Assembly: GCA_017453505.1 (NCBI GenBank)
Contig: JAFTEU010000049.1
Location: 1-40,351 of the forward strand
Length of the DNA: 40,351 nt
Source: Muribaculaceae bacterium
Lineage (GTDB): Bacteria; Bacteroidota; Bacteroidia; Bacteroidales; Muribaculaceae
Reading direction: 5' to 3'
This document shows, piece after piece, positions 20,601 through 28,800 of this stretch; position 1 is the first letter of the stretch; the number at the start of each line of letters is the position of its first letter. The notes under the pieces were generated by a model. It searched no databases. It was given only the letters and a program-made list of their open reading frames with translations, and was not told the DNA's origin. The translations under genes were made by a program, and so were the position numbers.

Positions 20601-21861
20601 GGCCTATGGAGACGTGTTTGCCAACCCGACTCCACGCAAGCTGGCTCGTCTGATTACCGGCGAGAGCGACACCGAGGGCGACGATACGATCAGCCGATTT
20701 GACTACACCGCGATCAACAACCTGCTGCAAAGCAACACGCTCGACAGTTTCCGTAAGGGTGAACGCCAGCAACTGGGCAACGTGCTCTTGACCGGTGCCA
20801 CTGGTTATCTGGGCATCCACATCCTGCGCGAACTCATCGACTCAGATGCCGAAAACATCTACTGTCTCGTGCGCGGCAAGGACGAGGAGGCTGCTGCCAA
20901 CCGTCTACGCACCCTGCTGTTCTACTACTTCTCGGATGCTTTCAAGGACTTGTTCGGCAAGCGCTTGCACATCGTGCTGGGTGACGTGACGAGCGACTTT
21001 GCTGAAGGCCTACCAATTGATACAATCTTCAACTGCGCGGCTGTCGTGAAGCACTTCAGCGAGGGCACCGAGATTGAGGACGTGAACATCGGTGGAGCCC
21101 AACGCTGCGTGGACTACTGCGTCAAGACGGGTGCCAAACTCGTCCACGTCTCCACAGCCAGCACCCGTGGCTTGTGGGCTGGTGAGGTCAAGAGCGACAT
21201 CTACACCGAGCAGCGCTTGTACATGGGGCAGTTCTTGGGTAACAAATACATCTACTCCAAGTTTATGGCCGAGCGTCTCATCCTCGATGCCGTCGCCCGT
21301 CATGGCTTGAGTGCCAAGATCATGCGTGTGGGCAACCTGGCCGCCCGCTCGACTGACGGTGAATTCCAGGCCAACTTCCAGACCAACTCGTTCATGGGCC
21401 GCATCAAGGTCTATAACATGCTGGGCGCTTGTCCCCACTCGATGCGCAACAAGCAAGTCGAGTTCTCGCCCATCAACGAAGTGGCCCATGCCATTGTATT
21501 GCTAAGTGGTACACCACGTGAGTGCACCGTATTCCATCCCTACAACATCCATGGCCAATTCTTGGGCGACGTGCTCAGCGGCTTGTACACTGTGGGCGAC
21601 GGCGTACGCTTTGTCGAGCAGGAAGAGTTTAACGATGCTATGGATCGTGCCAAGGATGATCCCCAGATGGCTAGACAAATGTCATCGCTACTCGCCTATC
21701 AAGACATGGCACACGGCCAGAAAACCACCGACGTGAAGCGCGACAACGATTATACCACCCAGGTGCTCTACCGCTTGGGCTTCGCTTGGTCACCCACATC
21801 GTGGGACTACGTGGAACGCATGCTCACCGCCATCGGCACACTGGGATTCTTTGATATGTAG
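14611..21861 (+). CDS. Two-module nonribosomal peptide synthetase with terminal thioester reductase (C-A-T-C-A-T-R)
   Basis: A 2416-residue cytosolic assembly line. Condensation domain 1 has HHIIVDG at 128-134. Adenylation domain 1 has TSGSTGVPKG at 581-590 and YGPTES downstream. The carrier domain of module 1 has the phosphopantetheine serine S963 in an unusual AGLTS context instead of GGxS. Condensation domain 2 has HHLVFDG at 1147-1153, adenylation domain 2 has TSGSTGRPKG at 1595-1604, and carrier 2 has ELGGTS with S1980. The C-terminal SDR-type reductase has TGATGYLG at 2061-2068 and the Y2213/K2217 pair. No thioesterase or epimerase is present. The chain should leave as an aldehyde (or alcohol) by NADPH reduction. 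A leading C domain suggests the first residue is acylated. ATG at 14611 begins the C domain (MKLTSPLSKSQ) and is preferred to an upstream GTG at 14545 that overlaps the previous gene. Confidence 0.95.
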   Translation: MKLTSPLSKSQFGIYVESASHIGEQYYNLPYIYSLDPSLDEQRLLDAIETAFKAHPTLFTRIELNEDGEPMQTIDMDNEQWSLDIEDIQDIEQGKAKLVTPFDLYGGRLFHVKVMRNSEHYYLFLDYHHIIVDGTSMQIMLQDIDKAYRGETIAPEELTLMQVAQDEAMQREAPAFDEAKKWYATNFDCGDTFTQFMPDKEEPEHSEDNLLRTLSLDLNRVDDYCNRNGVFKSTLFTTAYAFLLAKFNNELESLFTTVYNGRSDKRFARSVGMTVKTLPVYAKFTPDTTVLELLRQGQEQMSGCRKHEIYTYTDVMTDLNLQTNSIFAWHGQLFDNETMGNKPMQTIRIGNSTIEASFYLKVFIKDDKVQAKAEYNSNEYSRELIAQILESYEAVLEGFLAQEYLRDIDIATASQVAILDSFNPGELDYDNSQTIVSLFRQQVEATPDALAAVYMDKRFTYAQVDEISDRIAAYIAGKGLGTEDVVSVLIPRSEWMPIASMGVLKAGCAYQPLDPSYPKERLNFMMQDASAKLLIADEELRTIVDEYQGDVLLTKDIMNLPVASAPQVDIKPDQLFILLYTSGSTGVPKGCQLTHGNLVAFCHWYQHMYDLKPGSKLAAYASYGFDANMMDTYPALTCGATVYIVPEELRLDLIALNEYFEQNGITHSFMTTQVGYQFATSVENHSLKYLSTGGEKLASLTPPPGIKFYNLYGPTESTVFITYYLVDKKMKEIPIGKAPKNIRLYIVDPQGHRLPVGAAGELWVAGPQVSRGYLNRPEKTAEVFIDNPFTDEEKYSRIYRTGDIVRYLPTGDIQFVGRRDGQVKIRGFRIELKEVEGVIREFPGIKDATVQAFDEEGGGKFIAAYIVSDQTIDIEALNNFIMDEKPPYMVPAVTMQIDAIPLNQNQKVNKKALPKPEKKAATQAEANVPMNVLEEELHQVIADVINNTDFGVTTILGYAGLTSISAIKLAVQINKRYGITLDSKSLVKSGTLQAIENEILKQMMAGGSTAPAVEDKKTEDITSVPLSYAQTGVYFECLKNPVSTIYNIPYMLTYPDGIEAQPLADAVKRVIEAHPELNVHFTTEGDSIMQTINDSVDVSVPITQMSEKELAIYKNEFVRPFNLQKAPLYHCEVVKTEQCTHLLLDIHHLVFDGGSADLLIRQISDALEGKMIEKENYTYMDFVTDQRQAEETDTFKASQQFFAEKLQTCEGASEIPADLPKSDEQGYIGEAVCPADFDKATAFARQQEITPAHLFLAATAYVVSRYTNNRDVYLCTVSSGRSNLKIADTVGMFVNTLALGMSIDDVTVSEFLKQTCGTFDETLRHEDYPFARIATDYGFIPAIAYAYQVGVISQYTVNGKVIGNELLELNVPKFKINIKIESRGVVVQYDNSIYTERTGRGLAESIVAVANHMMAQPDARLRQLSIVSESQEEELSHLRQSAADDAPFTFFHECIGHFAQVQPEHEALVATDARYTYKEMDEVTNRIAAALRHRGVKERDRVALLLPRTSRLILALFGVLKSGAAYIPCDPEYPADRVKLILEDSEARYIITTADRMDSVPADKAIDVEELINDNNDGSIVTEITPDDLAYLIYTSGSTGRPKGVMLHHRGICNYLYGHPANVFANGVYTDAKRILSVTTISFDAALQDIGMAYFNGKTLIVATEEQANNPLDLSRLINEEHINMVSGTPSRWMTWLTSEDFCDAISRINIVRAGGEKFSDQLLGQLRKVTKARIFNCYGPTEITVASNNKELTHADVVTVGKPQLNVIEFIVDQDGNELPVGVVGELYIGGRGVAHGYNNLDQMTHERFIDYHGTRVYKSGDYAKWLPDGDVVILGRTDHQIKLRGLRIELGEIENVMLKVEGLKKVVILIRKINDKEHLCAYYTADHEIAPDALKTEISKSLTQYMVPTAYLQLKEMPMTPNGKTDVKALPEPELAISSAFVEPANDTERTFCDIFADILQMDKVGATDSFFELGGTSLVVTRVIIEADKAGLHVAYGDVFANPTPRKLARLITGESDTEGDDTISRFDYTAINNLLQSNTLDSFRKGERQQLGNVLLTGATGYLGIHILRELIDSDAENIYCLVRGKDEEAAANRLRTLLFYYFSDAFKDLFGKRLHIVLGDVTSDFAEGLPIDTIFNCAAVVKHFSEGTEIEDVNIGGAQRCVDYCVKTGAKLVHVSTASTRGLWAGEVKSDIYTEQRLYMGQFLGNKYIYSKFMAERLILDAVARHGLSAKIMRVGNLAARSTDGEFQANFQTNSFMGRIKVYNMLGACPHSMRNKQVEFSPINEVAHAIVLLSGTPRECTVFHPYNIHGQFLGDVLSGLYTVGDGVRFVEQEEFNDAMDRAKDDPQMARQMSSLLAYQDMAHGQKTTDVKRDNDYTTQVLYRLGFAWSPTSWDYVERMLTAIGTLGFFDM

Positions 21862-21875
21862 AAACATCTCCGACA

Positions 21876-23210
21876 ATGATACCACAAGAGAATAACATCG
21901 ACATCCATTCACAGTTCTACCGTTACCTATCGGCCTACATCCTTGTAGCCCTATCTGGTTGCTTGGGCAATGTGGTTGACGGTATCATCGTGGGCAACCT
22001 CATCAGCGAGGACGGTGTCAGCGCCATCAATCTCTCTAAGCCCATCGTCCAGTTCATTTTCACCCTGCACCTGCTCATCAATGCAGGTGCAGGAATGTTG
22101 GTGGCCTATGCACTGGGACAGAAAAAAGTTGACCTAGCCCGCAACTACTTCACCTGGGCTTTGACATTGAGCGTGGGCTTGGGCATCATACTGGCACTTG
22201 TCGGCGGGCTGCTGTTCCCGCATCAGACGGCCCGCCTGCTTTGCAGCAACGAGCAGATTCTGCCACTCGCGCGAGACTACATGCAGGTGCTGCTCATCGG
22301 TGGTCCAGCATTCATTCTCATGTGGGGCTTATCCACCATGGTCGGGGTTGACGGCAGCCCACGCTTGGTGTCGCTAGCCGTCATCATCGACAATACGGTA
22401 AATTTGCTGCTCGACATCGTCTTCATCCAGTGGCTCGACTGGGGAATCACAGGCTCATCGGCGGCGACCGTCGTAGGGCACCTGGTGGGCATCGCTATCT
22501 TGCTTTCACACTGGCGTAAGCCCGATAACCGCCGGCTGCGCCTCCATCTGTCAACACAAGGGTTGGGCAGAACCTGGCAACGCATCGTCTCGCAGGGAGC
22601 TCCTCTAGCCGTGGCCTCGATCTGCCTAACACTGCTCTTGTTCAGTGCCAACAAAATTGTGCTCTCGACCACGGGCCGCACGGGTATCTTTGTGTTTGCG
22701 CTGTGCATGAACCTGCTGCAAATCTATAACCTGTATGTGTCGGGCACGTGCCAGACACTGCAATCACTGGGGGCCATCCAGGTGGGCAAGAGGGACGAGC
22801 AGGGATTGAGGACAGTCATCCGCAAGGGTTTCCGCTTCATCACAGCATCCATGGCCATTACCTGCTTGATCGTGTGGATTTTCCCGCAAGGCATTGCCAA
22901 GTTGTTCGGCTGCGACGAGACCGAAATGCTGGTCCAAAGCGTTCCCGCCCTGCGCGTCTTTGCGCTGAGTTTCATCCCATTCTGCTACATCTATGTGCTG
23001 ATGATCATTTATAAACTCTATCATCAGCATAGCATGGCACTATTCATCTCATTTGCATTGTCGCTCACGGTCATCCCAGTGCTGTGGCTTATGGCCAAGT
23101 TTATGCCACAGTACATGTGGTACAGCTACCTCATTGCCTACCTGATTGAAGCCGTCATCATCCTTATCTTGCACCGGGCCAGGCACATCCAGTTCAGGTT
23201 GCAGTCATGA
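21876..23210 (+). CDS. MATE family efflux transporter
   Basis: A 444-residue multidrug-and-toxin-extrusion type inner-membrane transporter with about 12 spans. It has the family's early pattern around residues 24-50 (LSGCLGNVVDGIIVGNLI) and its internal counterpart in the second half (residues about 240-300). These carriers export small molecules using a sodium or proton gradient. It begins 14 bp after the NRPS stop and its last codons overlap the next start as ATGA (23207-23210), indicating translational coupling. Export of the NRPS product, and hence self-protection, is the natural inference. Confidence 0.92.
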   Translation: MIPQENNIDIHSQFYRYLSAYILVALSGCLGNVVDGIIVGNLISEDGVSAINLSKPIVQFIFTLHLLINAGAGMLVAYALGQKKVDLARNYFTWALTLSVGLGIILALVGGLLFPHQTARLLCSNEQILPLARDYMQVLLIGGPAFILMWGLSTMVGVDGSPRLVSLAVIIDNTVNLLLDIVFIQWLDWGITGSSAATVVGHLVGIAILLSHWRKPDNRRLRLHLSTQGLGRTWQRIVSQGAPLAVASICLTLLLFSANKIVLSTTGRTGIFVFALCMNLLQIYNLYVSGTCQTLQSLGAIQVGKRDEQGLRTVIRKGFRFITASMAITCLIVWIFPQGIAKLFGCDETEMLVQSVPALRVFALSFIPFCYIYVLMIIYKLYHQHSMALFISFALSLTVIPVLWLMAKFMPQYMWYSYLIAYLIEAVIILILHRARHIQFRLQS

Positions 23211-23812
23211 TCCGCCTGTGTCAGGATATCTACAGCTTTGACCTCGACGAAGCGCTGGCCGCGGTCCATCCCCAGCGACGACGGCAGGCCTTGAGGTACC
23301 GGCTGGAGCGCGACCAGCGCTTGTGCATCGCGGCCTACAGATTGCTGCAGGAGTCGCTATGCCTTGACTACGGAATTGATGAGGGGCCGCCCGAACTCAT
23401 CTACGACAATCACGGCAAGCCTTTGTTGAGGTCTCACCCAGAGATCCACTTCAGCCTGAGTCACTGCCGTGACGCGGCGGCCATTGCCATCGGCGACGAG
23501 CCCGTGGGCATCGACATCGAGAACCTTGACCAGTACAGCGAGGCCGTGGCCCAGCAGGTCATGAGTGCCAGTGAGATGAAACTGATTCTAGCCTCACCTC
23601 GCCCCGCACGGGAGTTCATCCGCCTGTGGACGATGAAAGAGAGTCTCTACAAGCTCACCGGCGACGACAATGGCGGGGACATCGTCCATATGCTGGACGA
23701 TGCCCGCATGGCTTACCGATTCACGACATTGGATTATCCCGAAGGCTACCTGCTCACCGTCTGCCAGGCAGCGGCGGCATCTCCTTTACATGCCGATGGC
23801 CTTAACGCGTGA
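23207..23812 (+). CDS. Sfp-type 4'-phosphopantetheinyl transferase
   Basis: A 201-residue enzyme that transfers phosphopantetheine from coenzyme A to carrier-domain serines, here most likely S963 and S1980 of the NRPS. The diagnostic motifs are present: FSLSH at 82-86, GIDIE at 101-105 with metal ligands D103 and E105, and WTMKESLYK at 141-149 with K144/E145. The length is slightly short of Sfp but usual for small bacterial members. Its start overlaps the MATE stop. Its 3' end overlaps the last 27 bases of the convergent regulator gene, so there is no room for a conventional terminator. Confidence 0.94.
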   Translation: MIRLCQDIYSFDLDEALAAVHPQRRRQALRYRLERDQRLCIAAYRLLQESLCLDYGIDEGPPELIYDNHGKPLLRSHPEIHFSLSHCRDAAAIAIGDEPVGIDIENLDQYSEAVAQQVMSASEMKLILASPRPAREFIRLWTMKESLYKLTGDDNGGDIVHMLDDARMAYRFTTLDYPEGYLLTVCQAAAASPLHADGLNA

Positions 23813-25441
23813 CTCGAAGCTGTCGCGATTGCCTTGGGCTCCGTTCTTGATTTTTGCGCGGTAATTATAGATCGTGTTCACCGAGTAGTGCAGGAACTCG
23901 GCGATGCGGCTGCTGTCCTCAATGCCGAGGCGAATGAGGGCAAAGATGCGCACATCGGTGTTGAGCGTGCCTTTATCAGGCAAGGTGATGCGGCACTCCG
24001 GTCGCAAGAGAGCATTGAAATCATCTACAAAATTGGGGAACAGATGCAGGAATGTACTGTCAAACATCTCATACAGTTCCGTCAGGTTCTTGTCACGCAA
24101 TTCATTACCCTCGGTAAACTTATATAACGCATCCATATCCTTGCTCTTGACCATCTTGTTGACGCGCTTGCGCATCTCATCCAGGCGGTCGATATAAAAA
24201 GAACACAGATGGATGAAGCGGCCCACATACTCGTCCTTGACACGATTGGACTCATTGAGCTGCACATTGGTCTTGATTAACTGGCTATTCAAGTCTGACA
24301 ACTGGCTATTCAGTTGAGCCAGCTGTGTGTTGCTGTTGCTCAATTCGTTCCGGGCAAGGGCCAGTTTCTTGCGCTGGCTGTTGCTATAGAACAAAATCAT
24401 CATGAAGAGAACCGCAAGCAGGCTGGAGACCACAGCCAGCACTCCCAGCAGGCGGTTGGCCCGCTTGAGTGAGGCTTCATAGTTGTCGCTGATTGCTGTC
24501 AGGACAGGAGAAATCTGGCTATTGCGCTTCACTGTATTGAATTTGCTGGCACATTGCCATGCAAAGTGGATGTAGCGGTAGGCCCTGTCCAGGTCACCGT
24601 CGGACATGAGCTTGTTAGCCAGTTCCCACATCGCTCCCTGATCCATCACGGCGTTCTTGACATCGCTCAATGCCGACTGGGTGACCCAGTATCGGGCCTG
24701 CACCGAATCGCCGAGCAAAGAATAATCAAGGTATCGGTAAAATGCCACAATGGCATACTCGTGCGATCCTTCCTTGACCTGCTTGAGGCGCAAGTCGCTG
24801 AAGTGCAATGCCCCCTTGCCATCACCAGCGGCAAAACGCTGGATTTCCCTCATCTGTAGTGCTTTATCATCGTTCATCGACACTCCGGTCGTGTCAATCA
24901 GTTGATAGTATTCATCCTGCTTGGCATAATACTTTCCCTGCAAACTCGGCACCTTGCAGTAGTAACCCAATTCCTGGTACAAGTGGGCAAATGTACCGTA
25001 ATAGCACCGCAGGTTATTGGCATCATTAATGCGCTTCTCATCAATAGAATTCAACACGTCCATAGCCTCATGGTACATTCCCGACTCAATACACTGGAAG
25101 GCCAGCAGCAAGCGGCACTCGTCGGCACGAATGCGGTCGTTCATTCGTTCGGCAAGAATGATGCATCGGCTGATGTAATGAATGGCCGAATCGCTCATGT
25201 AGGGACGGTACTCCTCATACAGGTTGCGGCTCAACTCATATTGTGCCCTGTCATTATTAATGTTACCTCGGGCGGTTTTATAGGCTCGGATGCGGTTCTC
25301 TCGTTCCTGTACATATTGATCGGTGCGTTCAATGGCCTCATCCAACTTGCGGTATTCCTGTTCAAGGTCAATAGAAACCGCAGCTGTCACATTCAAGCAG
25401 GACAGCAACAAGAGAAAAGCCAAAATGAAGTTCTTTTTCAT
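23786..25441 (-). CDS. DUF6377-type membrane-bound regulator of the glucan locus
   Basis: A 551-residue protein with a signal/anchor segment (residues 4-20), a helical TPR-like periplasmic region to about 325, one membrane span (about 329-351), a cytoplasmic coiled coil (about 360-400, rich in QLNSQL-type heptads) and a C-terminal helix-turn-helix (about 502-531, IEDSSRIAEFLHYSVNTIYNYR). This order is that of the Bacteroidetes DUF6377 family, often found next to SusC/SusD genes and thought to link a periplasmic glycan signal directly to transcription. It is divergent from susC across a 416-bp gap, so it probably controls that locus. Its 3' end overlaps the PPTase gene. Confidence 0.88.
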   Translation of the reverse strand: MKKNFILAFLLLLSCLNVTAAVSIDLEQEYRKLDEAIERTDQYVQERENRIRAYKTARGNINNDRAQYELSRNLYEEYRPYMSDSAIHYISRCIILAERMNDRIRADECRLLLAFQCIESGMYHEAMDVLNSIDEKRINDANNLRCYYGTFAHLYQELGYYCKVPSLQGKYYAKQDEYYQLIDTTGVSMNDDKALQMREIQRFAAGDGKGALHFSDLRLKQVKEGSHEYAIVAFYRYLDYSLLGDSVQARYWVTQSALSDVKNAVMDQGAMWELANKLMSDGDLDRAYRYIHFAWQCASKFNTVKRNSQISPVLTAISDNYEASLKRANRLLGVLAVVSSLLAVLFMMILFYSNSQRKKLALARNELSNSNTQLAQLNSQLSDLNSQLIKTNVQLNESNRVKDEYVGRFIHLCSFYIDRLDEMRKRVNKMVKSKDMDALYKFTEGNELRDKNLTELYEMFDSTFLHLFPNFVDDFNALLRPECRITLPDKGTLNTDVRIFALIRLGIEDSSRIAEFLHYSVNTIYNYRAKIKNGAQGNRDSFESRVKAIGM

Positions 25442-25521
25442 TCAGTGTAAAGTCTAGTTAATGGTTTAGAGGAGAGAATTGTCAAATCCTAATTCTAAAT
25501 AGCGTTAAAATCTTTACATCG

Positions 25522-25552
25522 CAAATGTAGTTGTATTATCCCGCATGAGCAA
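25522..25552 (-). promoter_or_regulatory. Promoter of the DUF6377-type regulator
   Basis: On the minus strand a TTG (25552-25550) and TACATTTG (25529-25522) are separated by 20 nt, matching the Bacteroidetes pattern. The start codon lies about 80 nt downstream. Confidence 0.6.
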
Positions 25553-25633
25553 CAAAAAGGGCAAAATAATGCCCGAAATTTGAATTTTTCACCAAAAACA
25601 AGACTATATTTTAACCACTTTTTAACGATTGAC

Positions 25634-25676
25634 GATTTTTTACAACTATCTACTTGTCAGATTTTTACAATAACTA
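25634..25676. repeat. Pair of direct repeats, candidate operator of the glucan locus
   Basis: GATTTTTTACAACTA (25634-25648) and GATTTTTACAATAACTA (25660-25676) share the same order of blocks with their starts 26 nt apart. They lie about 60-100 bp upstream of the susC -7 box, a position suited to an activator. Confidence 0.45.
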
Positions 25677-25735
25677 CAATCCCAAAATCATCCACTTTTT
25701 TGTTTCATATGAGACTTACACACATTTTATTGCAG

Positions 25736-25743
25736 TAAATTTG
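25736..25743 (+). promoter_or_regulatory. -7 element of the susC operon
   Basis: TAAATTTG matches TAnnTTTG. The nearest TTTG upstream (25699-25702) is too far away to be a -33 element, consistent with a promoter that needs an activator. The leader to the ATG is about 110 nt. Confidence 0.5.
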
Positions 25744-25857
25744 CGGTTGTAGCGCCTCAGGTAGGCTGCGCCTCAATTGAAACCGAAAACATTCAGAGAA
25801 CAACTCGAACCAAATTTTTAACCAAATAATATTTTTATCAACCAAAACAAATGTGAC

Positions 25858-28800
25858 ATGAAAGAGAAGAGATTACTTTCACTGCTGTTGACAGTCATGC
25901 TGGCAATAGCGGCCTTTGCACAGAGCCAGACCTTCACGGGTAGGGTCGTTGATCCCAGCGGCGAGCCGGTGATTGGCGCAACGATTGTGCAAAAAGGCAC
26001 GTAGAACACCACCGCAACGGACTTCGACGGCAATTTCTCCATCACCGCACCTGCCGGTGCCGAATTGGAAATCACTTATGTAGGCTATGGTAAGCAGACC
26101 GTGCTTGCCGGCCAAGACATGCTCATCACCATCACCGAGGATGCCGAACTGCTCAATGAGGTTGTAGTCATCGGCTACGGTGTGCAGAAGAAGAGCGTCG
26201 TGACGGCCTCGATCGCCAAGGTCTCGGCAGACGACCTGGCTGGAAAGACCCGCCTGCGTGCCGAGGATGCCCTGAAGGGTATGGCCGCTGGTGTCAACGT
26301 CACCTCGTCATCGGGCCAGCCTGGCTCACAGTCGATGATCCGCGTCCGCGGTATCGGTACCATCAACGACTCCAATCCCCTCTACATCATTGACGGCATG
26401 CCCACCGACCAGTATGGCATGGAGAGCGTCAACCCCAATGATATCGAGAGTATTGAGGTACTGAAGGATGCCGCTTCGGGAGCCATCTACGGTGCCCGTG
26501 CTGCCAACGGTGTCATCCTCGTGACCACCAAGAAGGGCAAGCTGGGCCGCGCCAACATCAGCTACAACTTCTCCTACGGCTGGCAGAGCGCCTGGAGAAA
26601 GCGTAGCGTGACGGGCGCAACCGACTATGCCATCCTGCAGAACGAGCGCCGCGTGCAGAACGGCCTGGCCCCGCTCTATCAGGATCCCTACAATCTGACC
26701 GATGCCAACGGCGACAAGATCACGGGCTTCGGCACCGACTGGCAAAAGCTGCTCTTCAACGACAACGCGCCCATCATGCAGCACGACGTGAGCGTGAGCG
26801 GTGCCACCGAGAAGATAAACTACTACCTCTCATTGGGTTACTTCACCCAGGACGGTATCGTGGGCGGTAACTACGGCCAGTCTAACTATGACCGACTGAC
26901 CATCCGCGCCAACAACAACTTCAACCTGCTTGATGCTACCAAGGAGCGCAACTTCCTTAATAAGGTAGATCTGGGTGCCAACCTGTCCTACATGCGCGTG
27001 CACAGCACCGGCATCGAGGCCAACTCCACCTGGGGCTCGCCGCTGGGCTCAGCCCTCTACCTTGCACCCACGCTGCCCGTTGTGCTGAGAGGCGACGTTG
27101 GACAGGAGATGATTGACCGCTACAGCGCTTATGACCTTTATAAGGATGCTGATGGCAATCCCTATACCATCCCTGGATTCATTGGCAGTTATCAGGAGCA
27201 GAACAACCCCAGTGCCATGATGCAGGGCACACCCAACAAGAACTGGAGCCACAAGTTCATGCCCAAGTTCTCTATCGACCTGCAGCTGTGGGATGCGTTG
27301 AAGTACCACTTCACCTACAGCGCAGAGCTTTCCTTCTGGGGCTATAATGGTGCCACCAAGCAGCTGTACTACCTCTCGGGCAACAACAACACCGACCACA
27401 CGTCGGCAGTGGCCTTCAAGGGCAACAACACGACCTGGCAGGTAGAGAACACGCTGACCTATGACAAGACCTTCGGCAAGCACACCATCGGTGTCGTGCT
27501 CGGCCAGAGTGCCTTAAAGTTCAAGGGCGACGAGCTGGGTGGCTCGCACTGGAACCTGATCAACCCCGACAAGCCCAGCATCAACTACACCACGGGCGGT
27601 GATCTGGAAATCTCGACCGATGCCGACGGCAAGATGACTGGTGCCACGAGTCTGGTGGGTGTCTGGGGAGGTCCTTATACCGAACACCGTCTGGCATCGC
27701 TATTCGCCCGCGTGAGCTATAACTACGACGAGCGCTACATGCTGCAGGCTACGGTCCGCCGCGATGGTTCGAGCCGCTTCGGTTCCAACCACAGGTATGG
27801 TATTTTCCCGTCCTTCTCACTGGGCTGGAACATCATGAACGAGGCCTTCATGGAGAGCCAGCGTGACTGGCTGAACAACCTGAAACTGCGCTTCAGCTGG
27901 GGTAAGAACGGTAACGACAATATCGGTGACTTCGCCTACACGACACTGACGACCGTGGGCAACACCAGCAACTACTACTTCGGACAGACGGCCGCCATGA
28001 CCTATGGTTCTAAGGCCAACCGCCTGGCAAACGAGGATCTTAAATGGGAGGAGAGCGAGCAGACCGACCTGGGTGTTGACTTCGGCCTGTGGAACAACAA
28101 GCTGACCTTCAGCATCGATTACTATATCAAGAAGACCAACGGCATGATCATCGAGATGCCCATCCCCAGCTACGTGGGTGAGGCCCGCCCGCTGGCCAAC
28201 GTGGGTGACATGGAGAACAGCGGCGTTGAGTTTGAGCTCGGTTACCGCTGGAATATTGCCGACGTACACTTTGCTGTCAAGGGCAACGCTTCCTACCTGA
28301 AGAACAAGCTCAAGAACCTGGGTAACGACACGGGCTTCCTGAACTACGGCATCAGCCAGTTCAGCGACGGCGGCACACGCGCCGAGAATGGCCAGCCCTT
28401 CCCCTTCTTCTATGGTTACAAGACCGATGGCATCCTGCAGACCCAGGCCGAGGCCGATGCCTACAATAGCAAGTATGGCACATCCTCCAACCCTGGTGAC
28501 TTCCGCTTTGTGGATACCAACGGTGACAACAAGATCAACAGCGACGACCGTACCAACATCGGTAACGGTGTGCCCGACTGGACCTATGGTCTGACATTCG
28601 ACGTGGACTGGAGAGGCTTCGACTTCGGTGTCTTCTTCCAGGGTGTTCATGGTGCCGACGTGTTTGACGCCACCTACCGCCAGGATATCGCATCGGGTAA
28701 CTATCCCACCTGGGTACTCCAGCGCTGGACTGGCGAAGGCACCAGCAATAAGGTGCCCACCCTGGGCGATTCCAAGAACTGGGTTTGCAGCGACATGTAC

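Larger units (their letters stand above)
25442..25857. other. Divergent regulatory region between the regulator and susC
   Basis: This 416-bp gap has no credible gene. It is AT-rich and holds a minus-strand promoter (25522-25552), a small inverted repeat (GGGCA/TGCCC at 25559-25574), two direct repeats (25634-25676), a plus-strand -7 box (25736-25743) and an 8-nt direct repeat GCGCCTCA at 25752-25759 and 25768-25775 near the predicted start of the susC transcript. Confidence 0.7.

Noticed and set aside
10671-23812. Recently transferred island or mobile element
   Set aside because: No integrase, transposase, tRNA end or flanking repeats were seen, and base and codon use look like those of the neighbouring genes by eye.
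25442-25857. Small gene or riboswitch in the regulator/susC gap
   Set aside because: No open frame with coding character and no recognisable riboswitch core; the content is explained by promoters and short repeats.
26002-26004. Genome-wide reassignment of TAG to a sense codon
   Set aside because: TAG is the natural stop of the NRPS, the surface lipoprotein and the GH5-GH3 gene, each ending at the length and C-terminal motif expected.
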